Shown here piece by piece: positions 1 to 10,328 of a stretch of 64,000 bases of DNA. The notes beneath the pieces are model-generated. The model made no database searches. It was given only the letters and a program-made list of their open reading frames with translations, and was not told the origin of the DNA. A program made the translations under genes and the position numbers. This stretch comes from Glaciecola sp. XM2 (GTDB lineage: Bacteria > Pseudomonadota > Gammaproteobacteria > Enterobacterales > Alteromonadaceae): NCBI RefSeq assembly GCF_018595715.1, contig NZ_JAHEOJ010000026.1:124001-188000 (forward strand), given 5' to 3'. The stretch's first letter is position 1; each line of letters starts with the position of its first letter.

Positions 1-573
1 GAGGCTCTGAGCACTGCATTTGCAGAGCATTCCAACATTCGCCTATGTGTCAATTGCGCTGGCGTCGCACCCGCCAAACGCATACTCAACAGAGACGGCG
101 ATGCGATGCCTTTAGGCGATTTTGCAAAAACGATTAATATTAATCTTATTGGCACATTCAACGTGTCACGAGTGGCGGCAAGTTACTTTGCGAAAAACGA
201 AGCCCTTGGTGAAGCAGCGGAGCGCGGGCTTATTATAAATACCGCATCAGTTGCCGGTTATGAAGGACAAATTGGACAAACTGCATATGCGGCGAGTAAA
301 GGCGGGATCATCGGTCTTTGTCTGCCCATGGCGCGCGATTTAGCGCCATTGGGTATTCGGGTAAATACTATTGCACCAGGCGTGATGGGCACCCCTATGC
401 TTTTAGCCATGCCTGAAAATGTCCAACATGCGTTAACGGCCAATGTGCAATTTCCAAAACGCTTAGGCTTACCAGAAGAATTCGCAAAGCTGGTATTGCA
501 CATGTACGACAACAAGTACCTAAATGGCGAAACCGTTCGCTTAGACGGCGCTTTAAGGATGCCGCCTAAGTAA
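1..573 (+). CDS. SDR-family 3-hydroxyacyl-CoA dehydrogenase (type-II HCD-like), 5' truncated
   Basis: The reading frame is open from the first base of the window, so the gene starts upstream; 190 C-terminal residues are visible. The family (HSD17B10/type-2 3-hydroxyacyl-CoA dehydrogenase) oxidises 3-hydroxyacyl-CoA with NAD+ in fatty-acid or branched-chain amino-acid breakdown in the cytosol. Visible are the NCAG (NNAG-type) motif, the NTASV segment with the catalytic Ser, the YAASK catalytic Tyr-Lys and the IAPG segment, and it ends in the family-typical LDGALRMPPK. The Rossmann glycine motif lies outside the window. It converges on the Lon-like gene with an 8 bp gap. A related SDR with another substrate cannot be excluded. 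Confidence 0.85.
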   Translation, partial: EALSTAFAEHSNIRLCVNCAGVAPAKRILNRDGDAMPLGDFAKTININLIGTFNVSRVAASYFAKNEALGEAAERGLIINTASVAGYEGQIGQTAYAASKGGIIGLCLPMARDLAPLGIRVNTIAPGVMGTPMLLAMPENVQHALTANVQFPKRLGLPEEFAKLVLHMYDNKYLNGETVRLDGALRMPPK

Positions 574-581
574 ACCGACAT

Positions 582-2984
582 CTATTCGTCGTGGCCGCCG
601 TTAACGGTAACAGATATTGCATACAATCGATTAACGGCGCGCTCGTGGACAGAGTGCTTTGGAAAACGCCCTCGAGTATTTAGCACCCCAGCATCTTTTC
701 CGGTCATAATACTGATGGCTTGGTCAACATTATCTACCGCATACACATGAAAGCTACCCGCTTCAACGGCATTTCGTACATCTTCGTTTAACATGAGATT
801 TACGCGATTTGAGCGCGGTATAATTACCCCTTGCTCACCGTTTAACCCTCGGTGACTGCACAATTCAAAGTAGCCTTCAATTTTTTCGTTAATGCCGCCG
901 ACCGCCTGCACTTCCCCTAGCTGATTGATTGAACCGGTGACCGCTATGCTTTGCTTCAGCGGAATATCAGTCAATGCTGAGATAAGTGCGAGTAACTCTC
1001 CGAGCGAAGCGCTGTCACCATCGATGTAGCCATAGGATTGTTCTAATGCAATATTCGCTGATAAGGTAAGTGAAAACTCTTGGGCATACTTGTTGCCCAA
1101 GTAGCCTGTCAGCAAGAGCACCCCTTTAGAGTGGATTGACTGTCCTAGCTCCACTTCGCGCTCAATATCTACGACGCCACTGCTGCCTGCATACACGGTA
1201 GCCGTCACTCGCGCTGGCGTGCCAAACGCCGTATCACCAATTTCCAGTACAGTTAACCCATTTAGTGTACCAACCGCTAAGCCTTCTGTGCTAATGAGTA
1301 CATGGCCCTCCTGAATATCTTGTAGGAAATTATCTGACACTCTGCCGGTGCGCATTTTTTTTGCACCAAGCGCGGCGACTACATCTTCAACTAGCAGGTT
1401 TTGACGTTGTGACTTTTCGCAGAAATATTTCGCTTCGTGGATTAACTCTAAAATATCTGCAAAGCGCGCACTTAGCTTACTTTGATGTTCGGCGATACGC
1501 AGGCTATGGGCTACAAGCTTCTCTATGGCCACCCGATCAATACTTTGTAAACCGAGTTTTTCCACTTCCTTTTCTAATCGCTTAACAAAATGCGTCAGGT
1601 TGGGTTCGTTTAACTCTATATCACTTTCAAAATCTACCAGTACCCGAAATAACTCAGGGAATTCAGGATCATAATCTTGCAAGGTGTAATACAAGTCTCT
1701 GGAGCCTAGAAGGATAACTTTAACGTCAAGTCCAATAGGCTCAGGGTTTTGCGTAATGGAGTTAACCATACCAACTTCTTGTTGCGGCAGCTCAAGCTTG
1801 ATACGTTCAAATTTAAGGGCTAACTTCAGCGCCTCCCAGACATGCGCTTGTGACAACAACTTGTCGGCATCTAACACTAAATAACCACCGTTAGCACGGT
1901 GCAGCGCACCTGCCGTAATCATTCGGTAGTTGGTGTAAACGGAGCCCTGTACGCTAGTATATTCAATCTTACCAAATAAGTTTTGATAGCTAGGGTTAGC
2001 CTCGTATATCAGAGGAGCCGCTGCCCCTTGCTTATTACTCACCATAGTATTAGGCAAGTACATTTCTATCAGCATGCCACGCTTATCAAACTCATCTTGC
2101 TTGTCTTCTTTATGCTCTTGCGACAAGGTCTCAACAATCACGTCGACCATATTAGTCTTTAGCTGCTTGAGATACTTCAAAATGTGAATGTTACTGGAAT
2201 ACTTTTGTTCTAGCTCTTTAATTAAGGGGCGTACGCCTTGCTCAGCGAGCTGCTGCTTTAGCTGTTTTTGCTGCTCGGCCGCTTCGCGTTGCCAACTTGG
2301 CAGTTCAAGCAGCGCCTCGGTAAGGGTGAGTTCAAGCTCATCGATAATATCGTAATAATGCTTACGCATTTGGTCTGGTTGGCTCGAAAAATCTGCGTCA
2401 CTTACAGGCTGGCCTTCTACTATTGGCGCAAAACTCACGCTATTGCCCTCTTCCACCAGCGCAACGCCTTTTTCAAAGGCGAGTTTTTCTACCTCATCGA
2501 TAGCTTTGTCATATTTTTGTTCAAAATGGCGGGTAATGGCGGCTTTACGCCTTTGATAACCTGGGTTTTCATAAGACGCTGGAAAGGTTGCCAGCACCTC
2601 ATCAATCAAAGTTTCCATATCGGCAACAAAGGCTTTGCTCTCGCCAGCTGGCAGCATGAGCACTCGCGGCTCTCGCTCGTTGTCTAAATTATTTAAATAT
2701 AGATAGTCGTACAATTGCGTTTTGCGCTGCGTGTTGAGCGCAATGTAGTCACGAATCAAAGTAAAGCGACCGGTTGCCTGCTCGCCCATCACATACATAT
2801 TGTATCCTGGGGAAGCAATCCCTAGGCCAAATTCAACGGCGCGCTTAGCGCGCTCCTGACCTATCAACTCATGTATTTGCGGCGTATCTAAAGGTGTCGT
2901 ATCACAGAGCTTGGGTAAGGTGATATTTGCAGCTAATTCTTGGCTTGATAAGCGCGTTTGCTTGGCGACGGCGTTTTCTGTCAT
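582..2984 (-). CDS. Lon-like ATP-dependent serine protease (AAA_32 / YcbZ-LonB type)
   Basis: This 800-residue protein has an N-terminal AAA-like ATPase part and a C-terminal Lon (S16) protease domain. The P-loop region around residues 67-75 (GEQATGRFT) is degenerate, as is usual in the AAA_32 group. A helical insert fills about 150-300. The protease dyad is Ser658 in DGDS and Lys701 in NEKIEGY; their 43-residue spacing equals that of E. coli Lon (S679-K722). It probably degrades proteins in the cytosol; the substrate range of this subfamily is not well defined. It is divergent from leuS across 290 bp and transcribed alone. Start ATG at 2984. Confidence 0.9.
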   Translation of the reverse strand: MTENAVAKQTRLSSQELAANITLPKLCDTTPLDTPQIHELIGQERAKRAVEFGLGIASPGYNMYVMGEQATGRFTLIRDYIALNTQRKTQLYDYLYLNNLDNEREPRVLMLPAGESKAFVADMETLIDEVLATFPASYENPGYQRRKAAITRHFEQKYDKAIDEVEKLAFEKGVALVEEGNSVSFAPIVEGQPVSDADFSSQPDQMRKHYYDIIDELELTLTEALLELPSWQREAAEQQKQLKQQLAEQGVRPLIKELEQKYSSNIHILKYLKQLKTNMVDVIVETLSQEHKEDKQDEFDKRGMLIEMYLPNTMVSNKQGAAAPLIYEANPSYQNLFGKIEYTSVQGSVYTNYRMITAGALHRANGGYLVLDADKLLSQAHVWEALKLALKFERIKLELPQQEVGMVNSITQNPEPIGLDVKVILLGSRDLYYTLQDYDPEFPELFRVLVDFESDIELNEPNLTHFVKRLEKEVEKLGLQSIDRVAIEKLVAHSLRIAEHQSKLSARFADILELIHEAKYFCEKSQRQNLLVEDVVAALGAKKMRTGRVSDNFLQDIQEGHVLISTEGLAVGTLNGLTVLEIGDTAFGTPARVTATVYAGSSGVVDIEREVELGQSIHSKGVLLLTGYLGNKYAQEFSLTLSANIALEQSYGYIDGDSASLGELLALISALTDIPLKQSIAVTGSINQLGEVQAVGGINEKIEGYFELCSHRGLNGEQGVIIPRSNRVNLMLNEDVRNAVEAGSFHVYAVDNVDQAISIMTGKDAGVLNTRGRFPKHSVHERAVNRLYAISVTVNGGHDE

Positions 2985-3274
2985 AAACCTGCTTGTTTAT
3001 TGTTGTAATGATGACATGCGCAAAGTCTACCCCATAATGGCTTTGCAGACCGCATTAATTTGTGAGAATTATGGTTGTTTAATATCCCCTTGGGTCAAGG
3101 CAGAGCAGGTCAGATAACTAGAACGACTTTCTATACAGCATTGCACGCACATTCGTGAAGATTGAGCAGCGCCATTCCAAAGCGCTTTATGTAAAGAAAG
3201 GCTTGTGATGAGCGGCAAGGGCAAGGTATTCTATACGGCATAAATACATACTAATAATGAGCATTGCACAATAG

Positions 3275-5911
3275 ATGTCCAGTTCTGAAGAAAACACGGC
3301 GAATACATACCAATACGACCCTAAATCCATTGAATCACGAGCCCAACAGCATTGGCTAGATACCAAGGTGTTTGATGCGAATGTCGATGAGAATAAAGAA
3401 AAATTTTATTGTATGTCGATGTTCCCTTACCCCAGCGGCCGCCTACACATGGGGCACGTGCGTAATTATACGATTGGCGATGTGGTCAGTCGTTTTCATC
3501 GCATGCAGGGCAAAAACGTACTACAGCCAATGGGTTGGGATGCTTTTGGATTGCCCGCTGAAAACGCAGCGCTTGCAAATAATACCGCCCCTTCTAACTG
3601 GACCTTGCAAAACATCGACTACATGAAGTCGCAACTTAATGCCTTGGGCTTTGGTTATGACTGGCGCCGCGAAGTGACAACCTGCAAAAGCGACTATTAT
3701 CGTTGGGAGCAATGGTTCTTCACACGTCTGTTCGATAAGGGCTTGGTCTATAAAAAGAATGCGACGGTCAATTGGGATCCGATTGATCAAACCGTGCTTG
3801 CCAATGAACAAGTAATAGATGGCAGGGGTTGGCGCTCTGGCGCTTTAGTAGAGCAAAAAGAGATCCCTCAGTGGTTTATTAAAATCACCGATTATGCCGA
3901 CCAGTTACTTGCAGATTTAGACAAGTTACCCGACTGGCCTAGCCAAGTTAAAACCGCACAAAGAAACTGGATTGGCCGTTCTGAAGGGGTAGAAATCAGC
4001 TTCGATTTAGAAACTGAAACCGCCGGTTACCAAGATATCGAAGTCTACACCACTCGACCTGATACACTATACGGCGCAACCTACTTAGCCATTGCAGCGC
4101 AGCACCCGATTGCCTTATCTATTGGCGAAAACAATGCCGATATCGCGGCATTTATCGAACAATGTAAAAATGTGAAAACCGCTGAAGCTGATATGGCGAC
4201 CATGGAAAAGCTAGGTATGCCCACCGGTATTTATGCTATCCATCCACTCACCAATGAGCGTTTAGAAGTATGGATTGCTAACTTTGTATTAATGGGATAT
4301 GGCTCAGGCGCCGTCATGTCGGTGCCTGCTCACGACCAGCGCGACTGGGAGTTTGCCACCAAATATAAGCTACCGATTGTGCAAGTGGTAGACATTGCAC
4401 AAGAGCATGGCGATGCTGATATTAGCAAAGGCGCGTATGTAGAAAAAAACACCATCATAAATTCTGCAGAGTTTTCTAACCTCTCCTTTGAGGATGCCTT
4501 TAATGGGATTGCAGAGCGTCTTGAAGCTATGAATAAAGGTAAGAAGACGACCAACTACCGTCTTCGTGATTGGGGTGTATCACGTCAACGTTATTGGGGA
4601 GCGCCTATCCCGATTGTTAACGATGACGCAGGTAAATCATATGCTGTGGCTGAGCAAGACTTACCCGTTGAACTGCCAACCGATGTTGTGATGGACGGGG
4701 TTATCTCTCCCATTAAAGCCGACCCTGAGTGGGCAAAAACCGTGCATAACGGCCAAGCAATGCTGCGTGAGACGGATACTTTTGATACTTTCATGGAGTC
4801 ATCTTGGTATTACGCAAGATATGCGTCAGCACCACAAGATGCGATGCTCGAGCCCAAAGAAGCAAATTACTGGTTGCCTGTGGATCAATATATTGGCGGT
4901 ATTGAGCACGCAATATTGCATCTACTGTATGCTCGCTTTTTCCATAAATTATTAAGAGATGAAGGCTTAGTGGATTCCGATGAGCCCTTTAAACGCTTGT
5001 TGTGCCAAGGCATGGTGCTATCGAATGCATTTTATTCAAAAGCCGAAAACGGCAAAGAAATTTGGCATGCACTTGATGATGTGACTATCGAGCGCGATGA
5101 CAAAGGCCGCATTACAGGCGCATACAATACGAAAACCGGCGAAGCGCTTGAATATGCGGGCATGATCAAGATGTCTAAGTCGAAAAACAACGGCATCGAC
5201 CCGCAAAAAGTCATTGATGTCTACGGCGCTGACACCATCCGCTTATATACCATGTTTGCTGCGCCACCTGAGCAAGATTTAGAGTGGATAGAATCTGGCG
5301 TGGAAGGTGCAAATCGTTTCTTGCGCAGATTATGGCGCCTTGCAGGTGAATTTATTGACACGCATTTGAGCGATGCAGCTGATGGCGAGATTGCGGTAAG
5401 CGGAAGTTTGTCAAAAGAACAAAAAAACCTTCGCAAAGAAATCCATAGCAAAATTGACTCGATAACTGATGACGTAGCGCGCCGTCAAACTTTCAATACG
5501 GCCGTCGCGAAGATGATGGAGTTATTAAACGCACTTCAGAAGTATCAGATTAACGATACCAATGATGTTGCGGTATTTCATGAAGGTTTAATCGCATTAG
5601 TGAAAATGCTTAACCCATTCACTCCGCATATTTGCGAGGCACTTTGGTCGGCGTTAAAACAACAAGACCCATTGCAGTGTGCCCATTGGCCCGCGGTAGA
5701 CAAAAGCGCCTTAGTGGAAGATGAAAAACTTATTATTGTGCAAGTAAACGGAAAAGTAAGAGCTAAACTCACCGTGCCTGCAGATATCGACAAAGATAGT
5801 TTAGAAAAACTAGCGTTAGATGCAGACAACGTGCAAGCCTTCACGCAAGATAAAACGATTCGCAAAGTGATAGTTATCCCTGGTAAGTTAGTCAACATAG
5901 TGGCCAATTAA
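3275..5911 (+). CDS. leuS: leucyl-tRNA synthetase
   Basis: Class I aminoacyl-tRNA synthetase that charges tRNA-Leu in the cytosol. At 878 residues it is slightly longer than the E. coli enzyme (860). The HIGH motif is HMGH at 58-61 and the KMSKS loop starts at residue 632. The CP1 editing domain lies between about 220 and 420, with the T-rich TTRPDT segment. The C-terminal zinc-free appendage ends in a VNGKVRAKL stretch typical of LeuRS. It is the first gene of a long co-directional cluster; lptE starts 2 bp after its stop. The N-terminus is a few residues longer than usual, but no later start is better. Confidence 0.98.
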   Translation: MSSSEENTANTYQYDPKSIESRAQQHWLDTKVFDANVDENKEKFYCMSMFPYPSGRLHMGHVRNYTIGDVVSRFHRMQGKNVLQPMGWDAFGLPAENAALANNTAPSNWTLQNIDYMKSQLNALGFGYDWRREVTTCKSDYYRWEQWFFTRLFDKGLVYKKNATVNWDPIDQTVLANEQVIDGRGWRSGALVEQKEIPQWFIKITDYADQLLADLDKLPDWPSQVKTAQRNWIGRSEGVEISFDLETETAGYQDIEVYTTRPDTLYGATYLAIAAQHPIALSIGENNADIAAFIEQCKNVKTAEADMATMEKLGMPTGIYAIHPLTNERLEVWIANFVLMGYGSGAVMSVPAHDQRDWEFATKYKLPIVQVVDIAQEHGDADISKGAYVEKNTIINSAEFSNLSFEDAFNGIAERLEAMNKGKKTTNYRLRDWGVSRQRYWGAPIPIVNDDAGKSYAVAEQDLPVELPTDVVMDGVISPIKADPEWAKTVHNGQAMLRETDTFDTFMESSWYYARYASAPQDAMLEPKEANYWLPVDQYIGGIEHAILHLLYARFFHKLLRDEGLVDSDEPFKRLLCQGMVLSNAFYSKAENGKEIWHALDDVTIERDDKGRITGAYNTKTGEALEYAGMIKMSKSKNNGIDPQKVIDVYGADTIRLYTMFAAPPEQDLEWIESGVEGANRFLRRLWRLAGEFIDTHLSDAADGEIAVSGSLSKEQKNLRKEIHSKIDSITDDVARRQTFNTAVAKMMELLNALQKYQINDTNDVAVFHEGLIALVKMLNPFTPHICEALWSALKQQDPLQCAHWPAVDKSALVEDEKLIIVQVNGKVRAKLTVPADIDKDSLEKLALDADNVQAFTQDKTIRKVIVIPGKLVNIVAN

Positions 5912-5913
5912 TC

Positions 5914-6453
5914 ATGAAACTATTCACAGGTATTGTTTTTATCACGTTATGTATGAGCCTCGCTGGCTGCGGATTTAAGTTACGTGGCTCTCAAGCTTTA
6001 CCTGAATCACTTGATACGGTGGTGATAAATTCATCGTTACAGTTTTCTCCTATGTCTAGAGCACTGGATAACCGGCTTTCGGTTTATCAACTAAACGGTA
6101 TTGCTGCACGCAGTGAGCAAGCTAAAAACCTTGATGCCGACTCCGTTGTGTTAATTAACTTGTCGCCAGAGAATCTGGAGCGTCGATTATTATCGGTATT
6201 TTCTAGCGGTCAGGTGGCAGAATATGAGTTAATCTATTCGGTCAATTATGAAGTCATCTTTCCGGGTGCCGAGGCGATTTCTAATGTGATGTCAGTGTCT
6301 AGAGAATATCAAGATGACCCGCAACAAATCCTTGCAAAATCGCGTGAGTTGGAACTTGTTATGGATGAAATGCGTCTAGAAACCGCCGACAGGATTATCC
6401 GTTTGCTATCGAGTCAATACACCCTTAGCGTGACTGCTACTGAGTCAAACTAG
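5914..6453 (+). CDS. lptE: LPS-assembly lipoprotein LptE
   Basis: Outer-membrane lipoprotein that plugs the LptD barrel and delivers LPS to the cell surface. A lipoprotein signal peptide ends in LAGC with Cys19 as the lipidated residue, followed by the family-typical GFKLRG stretch. Length is 179 residues, close to E. coli LptE (193). It sits between leuS (2 bp gap) and holA, whose ATG directly follows the lptE TAG, so the three are almost certainly cotranscribed. This is the conserved gammaproteobacterial order. The divergent middle of the protein is normal for the family. Confidence 0.95.
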   Translation: MKLFTGIVFITLCMSLAGCGFKLRGSQALPESLDTVVINSSLQFSPMSRALDNRLSVYQLNGIAARSEQAKNLDADSVVLINLSPENLERRLLSVFSSGQVAEYELIYSVNYEVIFPGAEAISNVMSVSREYQDDPQQILAKSRELELVMDEMRLETADRIIRLLSSQYTLSVTATESN

Positions 6454-7485
6454 ATGCAACTTCGTGCTAATCAGTTTACTTCTCAGCTCGCAAGCAACGC
6501 ACTCCCCCCTATTATTTTGCTGTTTGGCGATGAACCGCAGCAAAAACTAGACATCATTGATGCCATTCGAGAAAAAGCTAAAGCAAGTGGCTTTGAGGAG
6601 CGCCAAAGCCTCACCGCTGATGCTGATTTCAGTTGGCAACAGCTTGTTGATGCAACGCAAACCATGTCGTTATTTTCAGATAAACAGTACATTGAGCTGA
6701 CCTTACCTACCGGCAAGCCTGGTGCGCAAGGCGCAGCGGTATTAACAGAGATTGCACAGCAACCTAATGAAGATGTTTTACTGTTGATTGATGGCCCCAA
6801 GATTGGCAAGGATGTGCAAAACACAAAGTGGTTCAAGCAGGTTTTGCAGCATGCGTGGTTTTGTCATTGTTATGACCTGCAAGGTAATCAATTAAACCAG
6901 TGGATTAAACAGCGCGCGCAACGTCTGAATCTGCCACTTAATGCTGATGCATGCGCCCTGATCGCCGACTTGAGTGAGGGTAATCTACTCGCTGCTAACC
7001 AAGAGTTACAAAAGCTCGGCTTATTATATCCCAGTGCAAATGTGCTTGACCACGACATGGTCTCATCAGCCGTTATTGACCAATCTCGTTACACCGTGTT
7101 CCAATTTACCGACGAGGTACTTGCAGGCAACATGGCAAAGGCAACGAAAATTTTATATCGCTTGGAAAGCGAAGGCGTTGAGCCAAATATCGTTGTTTGG
7201 TCATTAGTGAAAGAGGCGCAATTGTTAGCGCAGTGCCAAGCATTTCGTCAACGCTCGGAGCAAATTCCGTTTACTAAGTTACGGATATGGCAAAATAAAC
7301 AGGCCTTGTACAATGCGGCTCTCATGCGTTTAGACGAACGGCAATTAGGTGTTCTCATTAACGCACTACAAGATGCTGATCATCTCTTTAAATCACAAAC
7401 AGTGCACAAACCCTTTGTTATGTTGAGTCACCTTGCGCTGTTGTTTTTACCTGCGCCCATTGAACAATTTAGCTTAACGACTTAA
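6454..7485 (+). CDS. holA: DNA polymerase III delta subunit
   Basis: Clamp-loader subunit that opens the beta sliding clamp in the gamma/tau-delta-delta' complex. The 343 residues match the family length. The N-terminus (MQLRANQ..., then a LLFGDEPQQK segment) is typical, and as in all delta subunits the AAA+-like fold lacks a working P-loop. The start codon abuts the lptE stop, which suggests translational coupling. The next gene is rsfS after a 117 bp gap; nadD, which sits here in E. coli, is not present. Confidence 0.95.
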   Translation: MQLRANQFTSQLASNALPPIILLFGDEPQQKLDIIDAIREKAKASGFEERQSLTADADFSWQQLVDATQTMSLFSDKQYIELTLPTGKPGAQGAAVLTEIAQQPNEDVLLLIDGPKIGKDVQNTKWFKQVLQHAWFCHCYDLQGNQLNQWIKQRAQRLNLPLNADACALIADLSEGNLLAANQELQKLGLLYPSANVLDHDMVSSAVIDQSRYTVFQFTDEVLAGNMAKATKILYRLESEGVEPNIVVWSLVKEAQLLAQCQAFRQRSEQIPFTKLRIWQNKQALYNAALMRLDERQLGVLINALQDADHLFKSQTVHKPFVMLSHLALLFLPAPIEQFSLTT

Positions 7486-7602
7486 TTGAGCCTGGCGAGT
7501 TAGGCACTATCGCAAAGAGGCACTACCCATAAAACCTATTTAAGCGCTATACTAACCGTATAAACGCAATCTCTTTTACTACCATCAAAGAAAGGCAGTC
7601 GA

Positions 7603-7920
7603 TTGAAAGAAAGTACATTTACCGATTTTGTAGTTGAAAAATTCGAAGATATGAAAGCCAGAGACATCATTGTGATAGACGTCTCCGATAAAAGCAGTGT
7701 CACAGATACCTTAGTGATTTGCTCAGGCAATTCTAAACGACACGTATCATCTATCGCCAATAATTTAATTGTTGAAACCAAGCAAGCCGGACATCCTCCA
7801 TTGAGTGTTGAAGGTAAAGACGCGGGCGAATGGGTGTTAGTAGATTTAGGCAGTGTTGTTGCGCATGTTATGCAAGATGAAACCCGCGACTTCTATCAGC
7901 TTGAAAAACTCTGGCAGTAA
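7603..7920 (+). CDS. rsfS: ribosomal silencing factor RsfS
   Basis: Binds ribosomal protein uL14 on the 50S subunit and blocks subunit joining under nutrient stress. The 105 residues match the family (DUF143/Iojap). The conserved VIDVSDKSSVTDTLVICSGNS segment (here residues about 24-44) and the C-terminal VVHVM-like VVAHVM segment are present. The start is TTG at 7603, preceded by an AAAGG-type ribosome binding site at about 7590-7596; no in-frame ATG gives a normal N-terminus. rlmH begins 11 bp after the stop. Confidence 0.95.
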   Translation: MKESTFTDFVVEKFEDMKARDIIVIDVSDKSSVTDTLVICSGNSKRHVSSIANNLIVETKQAGHPPLSVEGKDAGEWVLVDLGSVVAHVMQDETRDFYQLEKLWQ

Positions 7921-7931
7921 TCTAAAACGCC

Positions 7932-8402
7932 ATGCAAATTCAAGTCGTTGCTGTTGGGAACAAAATGCCTCAATGGGTGGTCGAAGGGGTCAGAGAATAT
8001 ACCAAACGTTTTCCAGCGGATTGCAAACTGAGCTTCACTGAAATAACGCCAGGAAAACGCGCAAAGACCGGCAATATTGAAAAAGTAACCTTCGAAGAAG
8101 GGCAAAAGTGCCTGCAAGCTATTCCTAGAGGCAATCGCATTGTTGCACTGGAAGTATTAGGTAAGCAGTGGACGACAGCAAATTTAGCGACACAGTTAGA
8201 ACAATGGAAAATGGATGGCCGTGATGTAAGTTTATTAATCGGCGGCCCTGAAGGTTTGTCTCCAGAATGCAAGGCTGCGGCGCATCAGCAATGGTCTTTA
8301 TCGCCGCTAACATTACCGCATCCGATGGTGCGCGTCATAGTCGCAGAAGCACTATATCGCGCTTGGTCGGTCACACAAAACCATCCATATCATAGAGAGT
8401 AA
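7932..8402 (+). CDS. rlmH: 23S rRNA pseudouridine-1915 N3-methyltransferase
   Basis: SPOUT-class SAM-dependent methyltransferase that modifies pseudouridine 1915 in helix 69 of 23S rRNA on intact ribosomes. The 156 residues match E. coli RlmH (155). The knot region LLIGGPEG at about 100-107 and the C-terminal tail ending in QNHPYHRE, which forms part of the substrate site, are conserved. It lies between rsfS (11 bp gap) and mrdA (12 bp gap), the standard order. Confidence 0.96.
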   Translation: MQIQVVAVGNKMPQWVVEGVREYTKRFPADCKLSFTEITPGKRAKTGNIEKVTFEEGQKCLQAIPRGNRIVALEVLGKQWTTANLATQLEQWKMDGRDVSLLIGGPEGLSPECKAAAHQQWSLSPLTLPHPMVRVIVAEALYRAWSVTQNHPYHRE

Positions 8403-8414
8403 GCTAGCAACATT

Positions 8415-10328
8415 ATGGCAAGAAAGCGACAGACCATACGAGACCATAGCGCAGAGGCTAATTTATTCGCCCGCCGCGCATTTTTCTCGATGTTTTTTGT
8501 CGTTGGCTTCTTAAGTCTTATTCTAGTCAATCTTTATCATTTGCAAGTGACCCAGTTTGAAGACTATCAAACCCGCTCTAACGGAAATCGTATAAAGGTA
8601 TTACCTATTGCGCCCAACCGCGGTCTTATTTTCGATCGAAACGGTGTGATATTAGCCGAAAACCGTCCTGTATTTAGTTTAGAAATTATTCCAGAGGAAG
8701 TGGAAGACCTCGAAGCAACGCTCGAACAATTAGCAACCCTAATGTCGTTAACTGAAGATGAGATTTATGATTTCAATCAGTCTCGCAAACGTCAGCGCCG
8801 CTTTAAACCCCTCTCTATTCGTAATCAATTGAGCGAAAGCGATGTCGCATTGTTCTCTGCTAATCAACATAAATTTACTGGTGTGCACATTGAAGCGCGC
8901 CTGTCACGCTACTACCCCTTCAAAGATACTTTAACGCACATGCTCGGCTATGTAGCGCGTATTAACAGACGAGACTTAGAGCGATTGCGTGAAACCGAGC
9001 AAGAAGCAAACTACGCAGCAACCCACGACATTGGTAAGCAAGGGGTCGAAAAGTACCATGAGACCACCTTGCATGGCCAAGTAGGATATCAACAAGTTGA
9101 GGTCAACAACCAAGGCAGAATTATTCGTGTGCTTGACGTCCAACCGCCTGTTCCGGGAAGCGACATTGTATTAAACATCGATATTGAACTGCAGCAACGT
9201 GCGAAACAAGAACTCGCAGGAAGACGCGGCTCAGTAGTCATTACCGATACGCGAACGGGTGGCGTGTTAGCGCTGTATAGTAGCCCAAGCTACGACCCTA
9301 ATTTATTTGTGCACGGCATCTCACAAAAAGACTATTCAGAACTACTCAACTCACCCTATAGTCCGCTGCTTAACCGGGCAACACAAGGCCGTTATCCGCC
9401 TGCCTCCACCATTAAGCCACATCTTGCCTTAGTAGGCCTTGAAGATGAAATTATTACGCCTGAAACGGTCATCAAAGACACCGGCACGTATCAATTAAAA
9501 AATGTTTCACACGTTTGGCGAGACTGGAAACGCTGGGGACATGGCGAGGTTGACGTAGTGAAATCGGTAGAGGTATCTTGTGACGTTTTTTATTACGACT
9601 TAGCGTTTAAACTCGGCATCGATCGGATTCACGAATCGATGACAGAATTTGGCTTTGGTGAATTCACCGGTATCGATTTGCATGAAGAATCACGAGCCAT
9701 CTTACCCTCTCGTGGATGGAAGCGAGCACGATTTAATGAGCCTTGGTACATTGGTGACACAATATCTGTGGGCATAGGTCAAGGCTACTGGAACGCGACG
9801 CCGTTGCAATTGGCTCAATCGCTCAATTTCTTGATCAACAAAGGGCAAAGACACGTTCCACGCCTGATTAAAGGCTATATGGTAGAGGGTGAGGTTCAAG
9901 ACCTGCCGATCGAAATGAAGTCCCCCATGGTCGTTAAGAATGAAGAAAATTGGGATTTGATATTAGATTCTTTATACGGAACAGTGAATCGTGAACACGG
10001 CACTGCTCGCACTGCGTTTGAGAATACAAATTATACCTCGGCTGGTAAGACCGGCACGGCACAACTGTTCACAGTTGCTCAAGATGCAGAGTACGATGAA
10101 GATGCGATTTCAGAATATCTACGAGATAACGCGATGTATGTGGGCTACGCGCCCTATGTAAACCCAGAAATCAGCATAGCGGTCACTATCGAAAATGCAG
10201 GTGGCGGTGGCTCAAACGCCGCACCATTAGCACGCAATGTGATGGATTTTTATTTTGAACGAAGCGGTTACAACGAAATTGCGACAATCACCGCAGCGGC
10301 ACATGAGCCAGTGAACGCCAATGAATAA
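8415..10328 (+). CDS. mrdA: penicillin-binding protein 2 (peptidoglycan transpeptidase)
   Basis: Class B PBP and transpeptidase of the elongasome, working with RodA to build lateral cell wall. The 637-residue protein has one N-terminal membrane anchor at about 22-45, a dimerisation (pedestal) region and a C-terminal transpeptidase domain. The SxxK nucleophile motif is S331-T-I-K334, and the KTG motif is at 545-547 (AGKTGTAQ). The gene overlaps mrdB by 8 bp, so translation is probably coupled. The length and motif order match E. coli PBP2 (633 residues). Confidence 0.97.
   Translation: MARKRQTIRDHSAEANLFARRAFFSMFFVVGFLSLILVNLYHLQVTQFEDYQTRSNGNRIKVLPIAPNRGLIFDRNGVILAENRPVFSLEIIPEEVEDLEATLEQLATLMSLTEDEIYDFNQSRKRQRRFKPLSIRNQLSESDVALFSANQHKFTGVHIEARLSRYYPFKDTLTHMLGYVARINRRDLERLRETEQEANYAATHDIGKQGVEKYHETTLHGQVGYQQVEVNNQGRIIRVLDVQPPVPGSDIVLNIDIELQQRAKQELAGRRGSVVITDTRTGGVLALYSSPSYDPNLFVHGISQKDYSELLNSPYSPLLNRATQGRYPPASTIKPHLALVGLEDEIITPETVIKDTGTYQLKNVSHVWRDWKRWGHGEVDVVKSVEVSCDVFYYDLAFKLGIDRIHESMTEFGFGEFTGIDLHEESRAILPSRGWKRARFNEPWYIGDTISVGIGQGYWNATPLQLAQSLNFLINKGQRHVPRLIKGYMVEGEVQDLPIEMKSPMVVKNEENWDLILDSLYGTVNREHGTARTAFENTNYTSAGKTGTAQLFTVAQDAEYDEDAISEYLRDNAMYVGYAPYVNPEISIAVTIENAGGGGSNAAPLARNVMDFYFERSGYNEIATITAAAHEPVNANE

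Noticed and set aside
2268-2687. Open frame of 139 codons on the + strand inside the Lon-like gene
   Set aside because: It lies wholly antisense to a well-supported protease gene, has no ribosome binding site and no recognisable product.
5578-5907. Open frame of 109 codons antisense to the 3' end of leuS
   Set aside because: Composition reflects the complementary strand of leuS; no start signal or family match.
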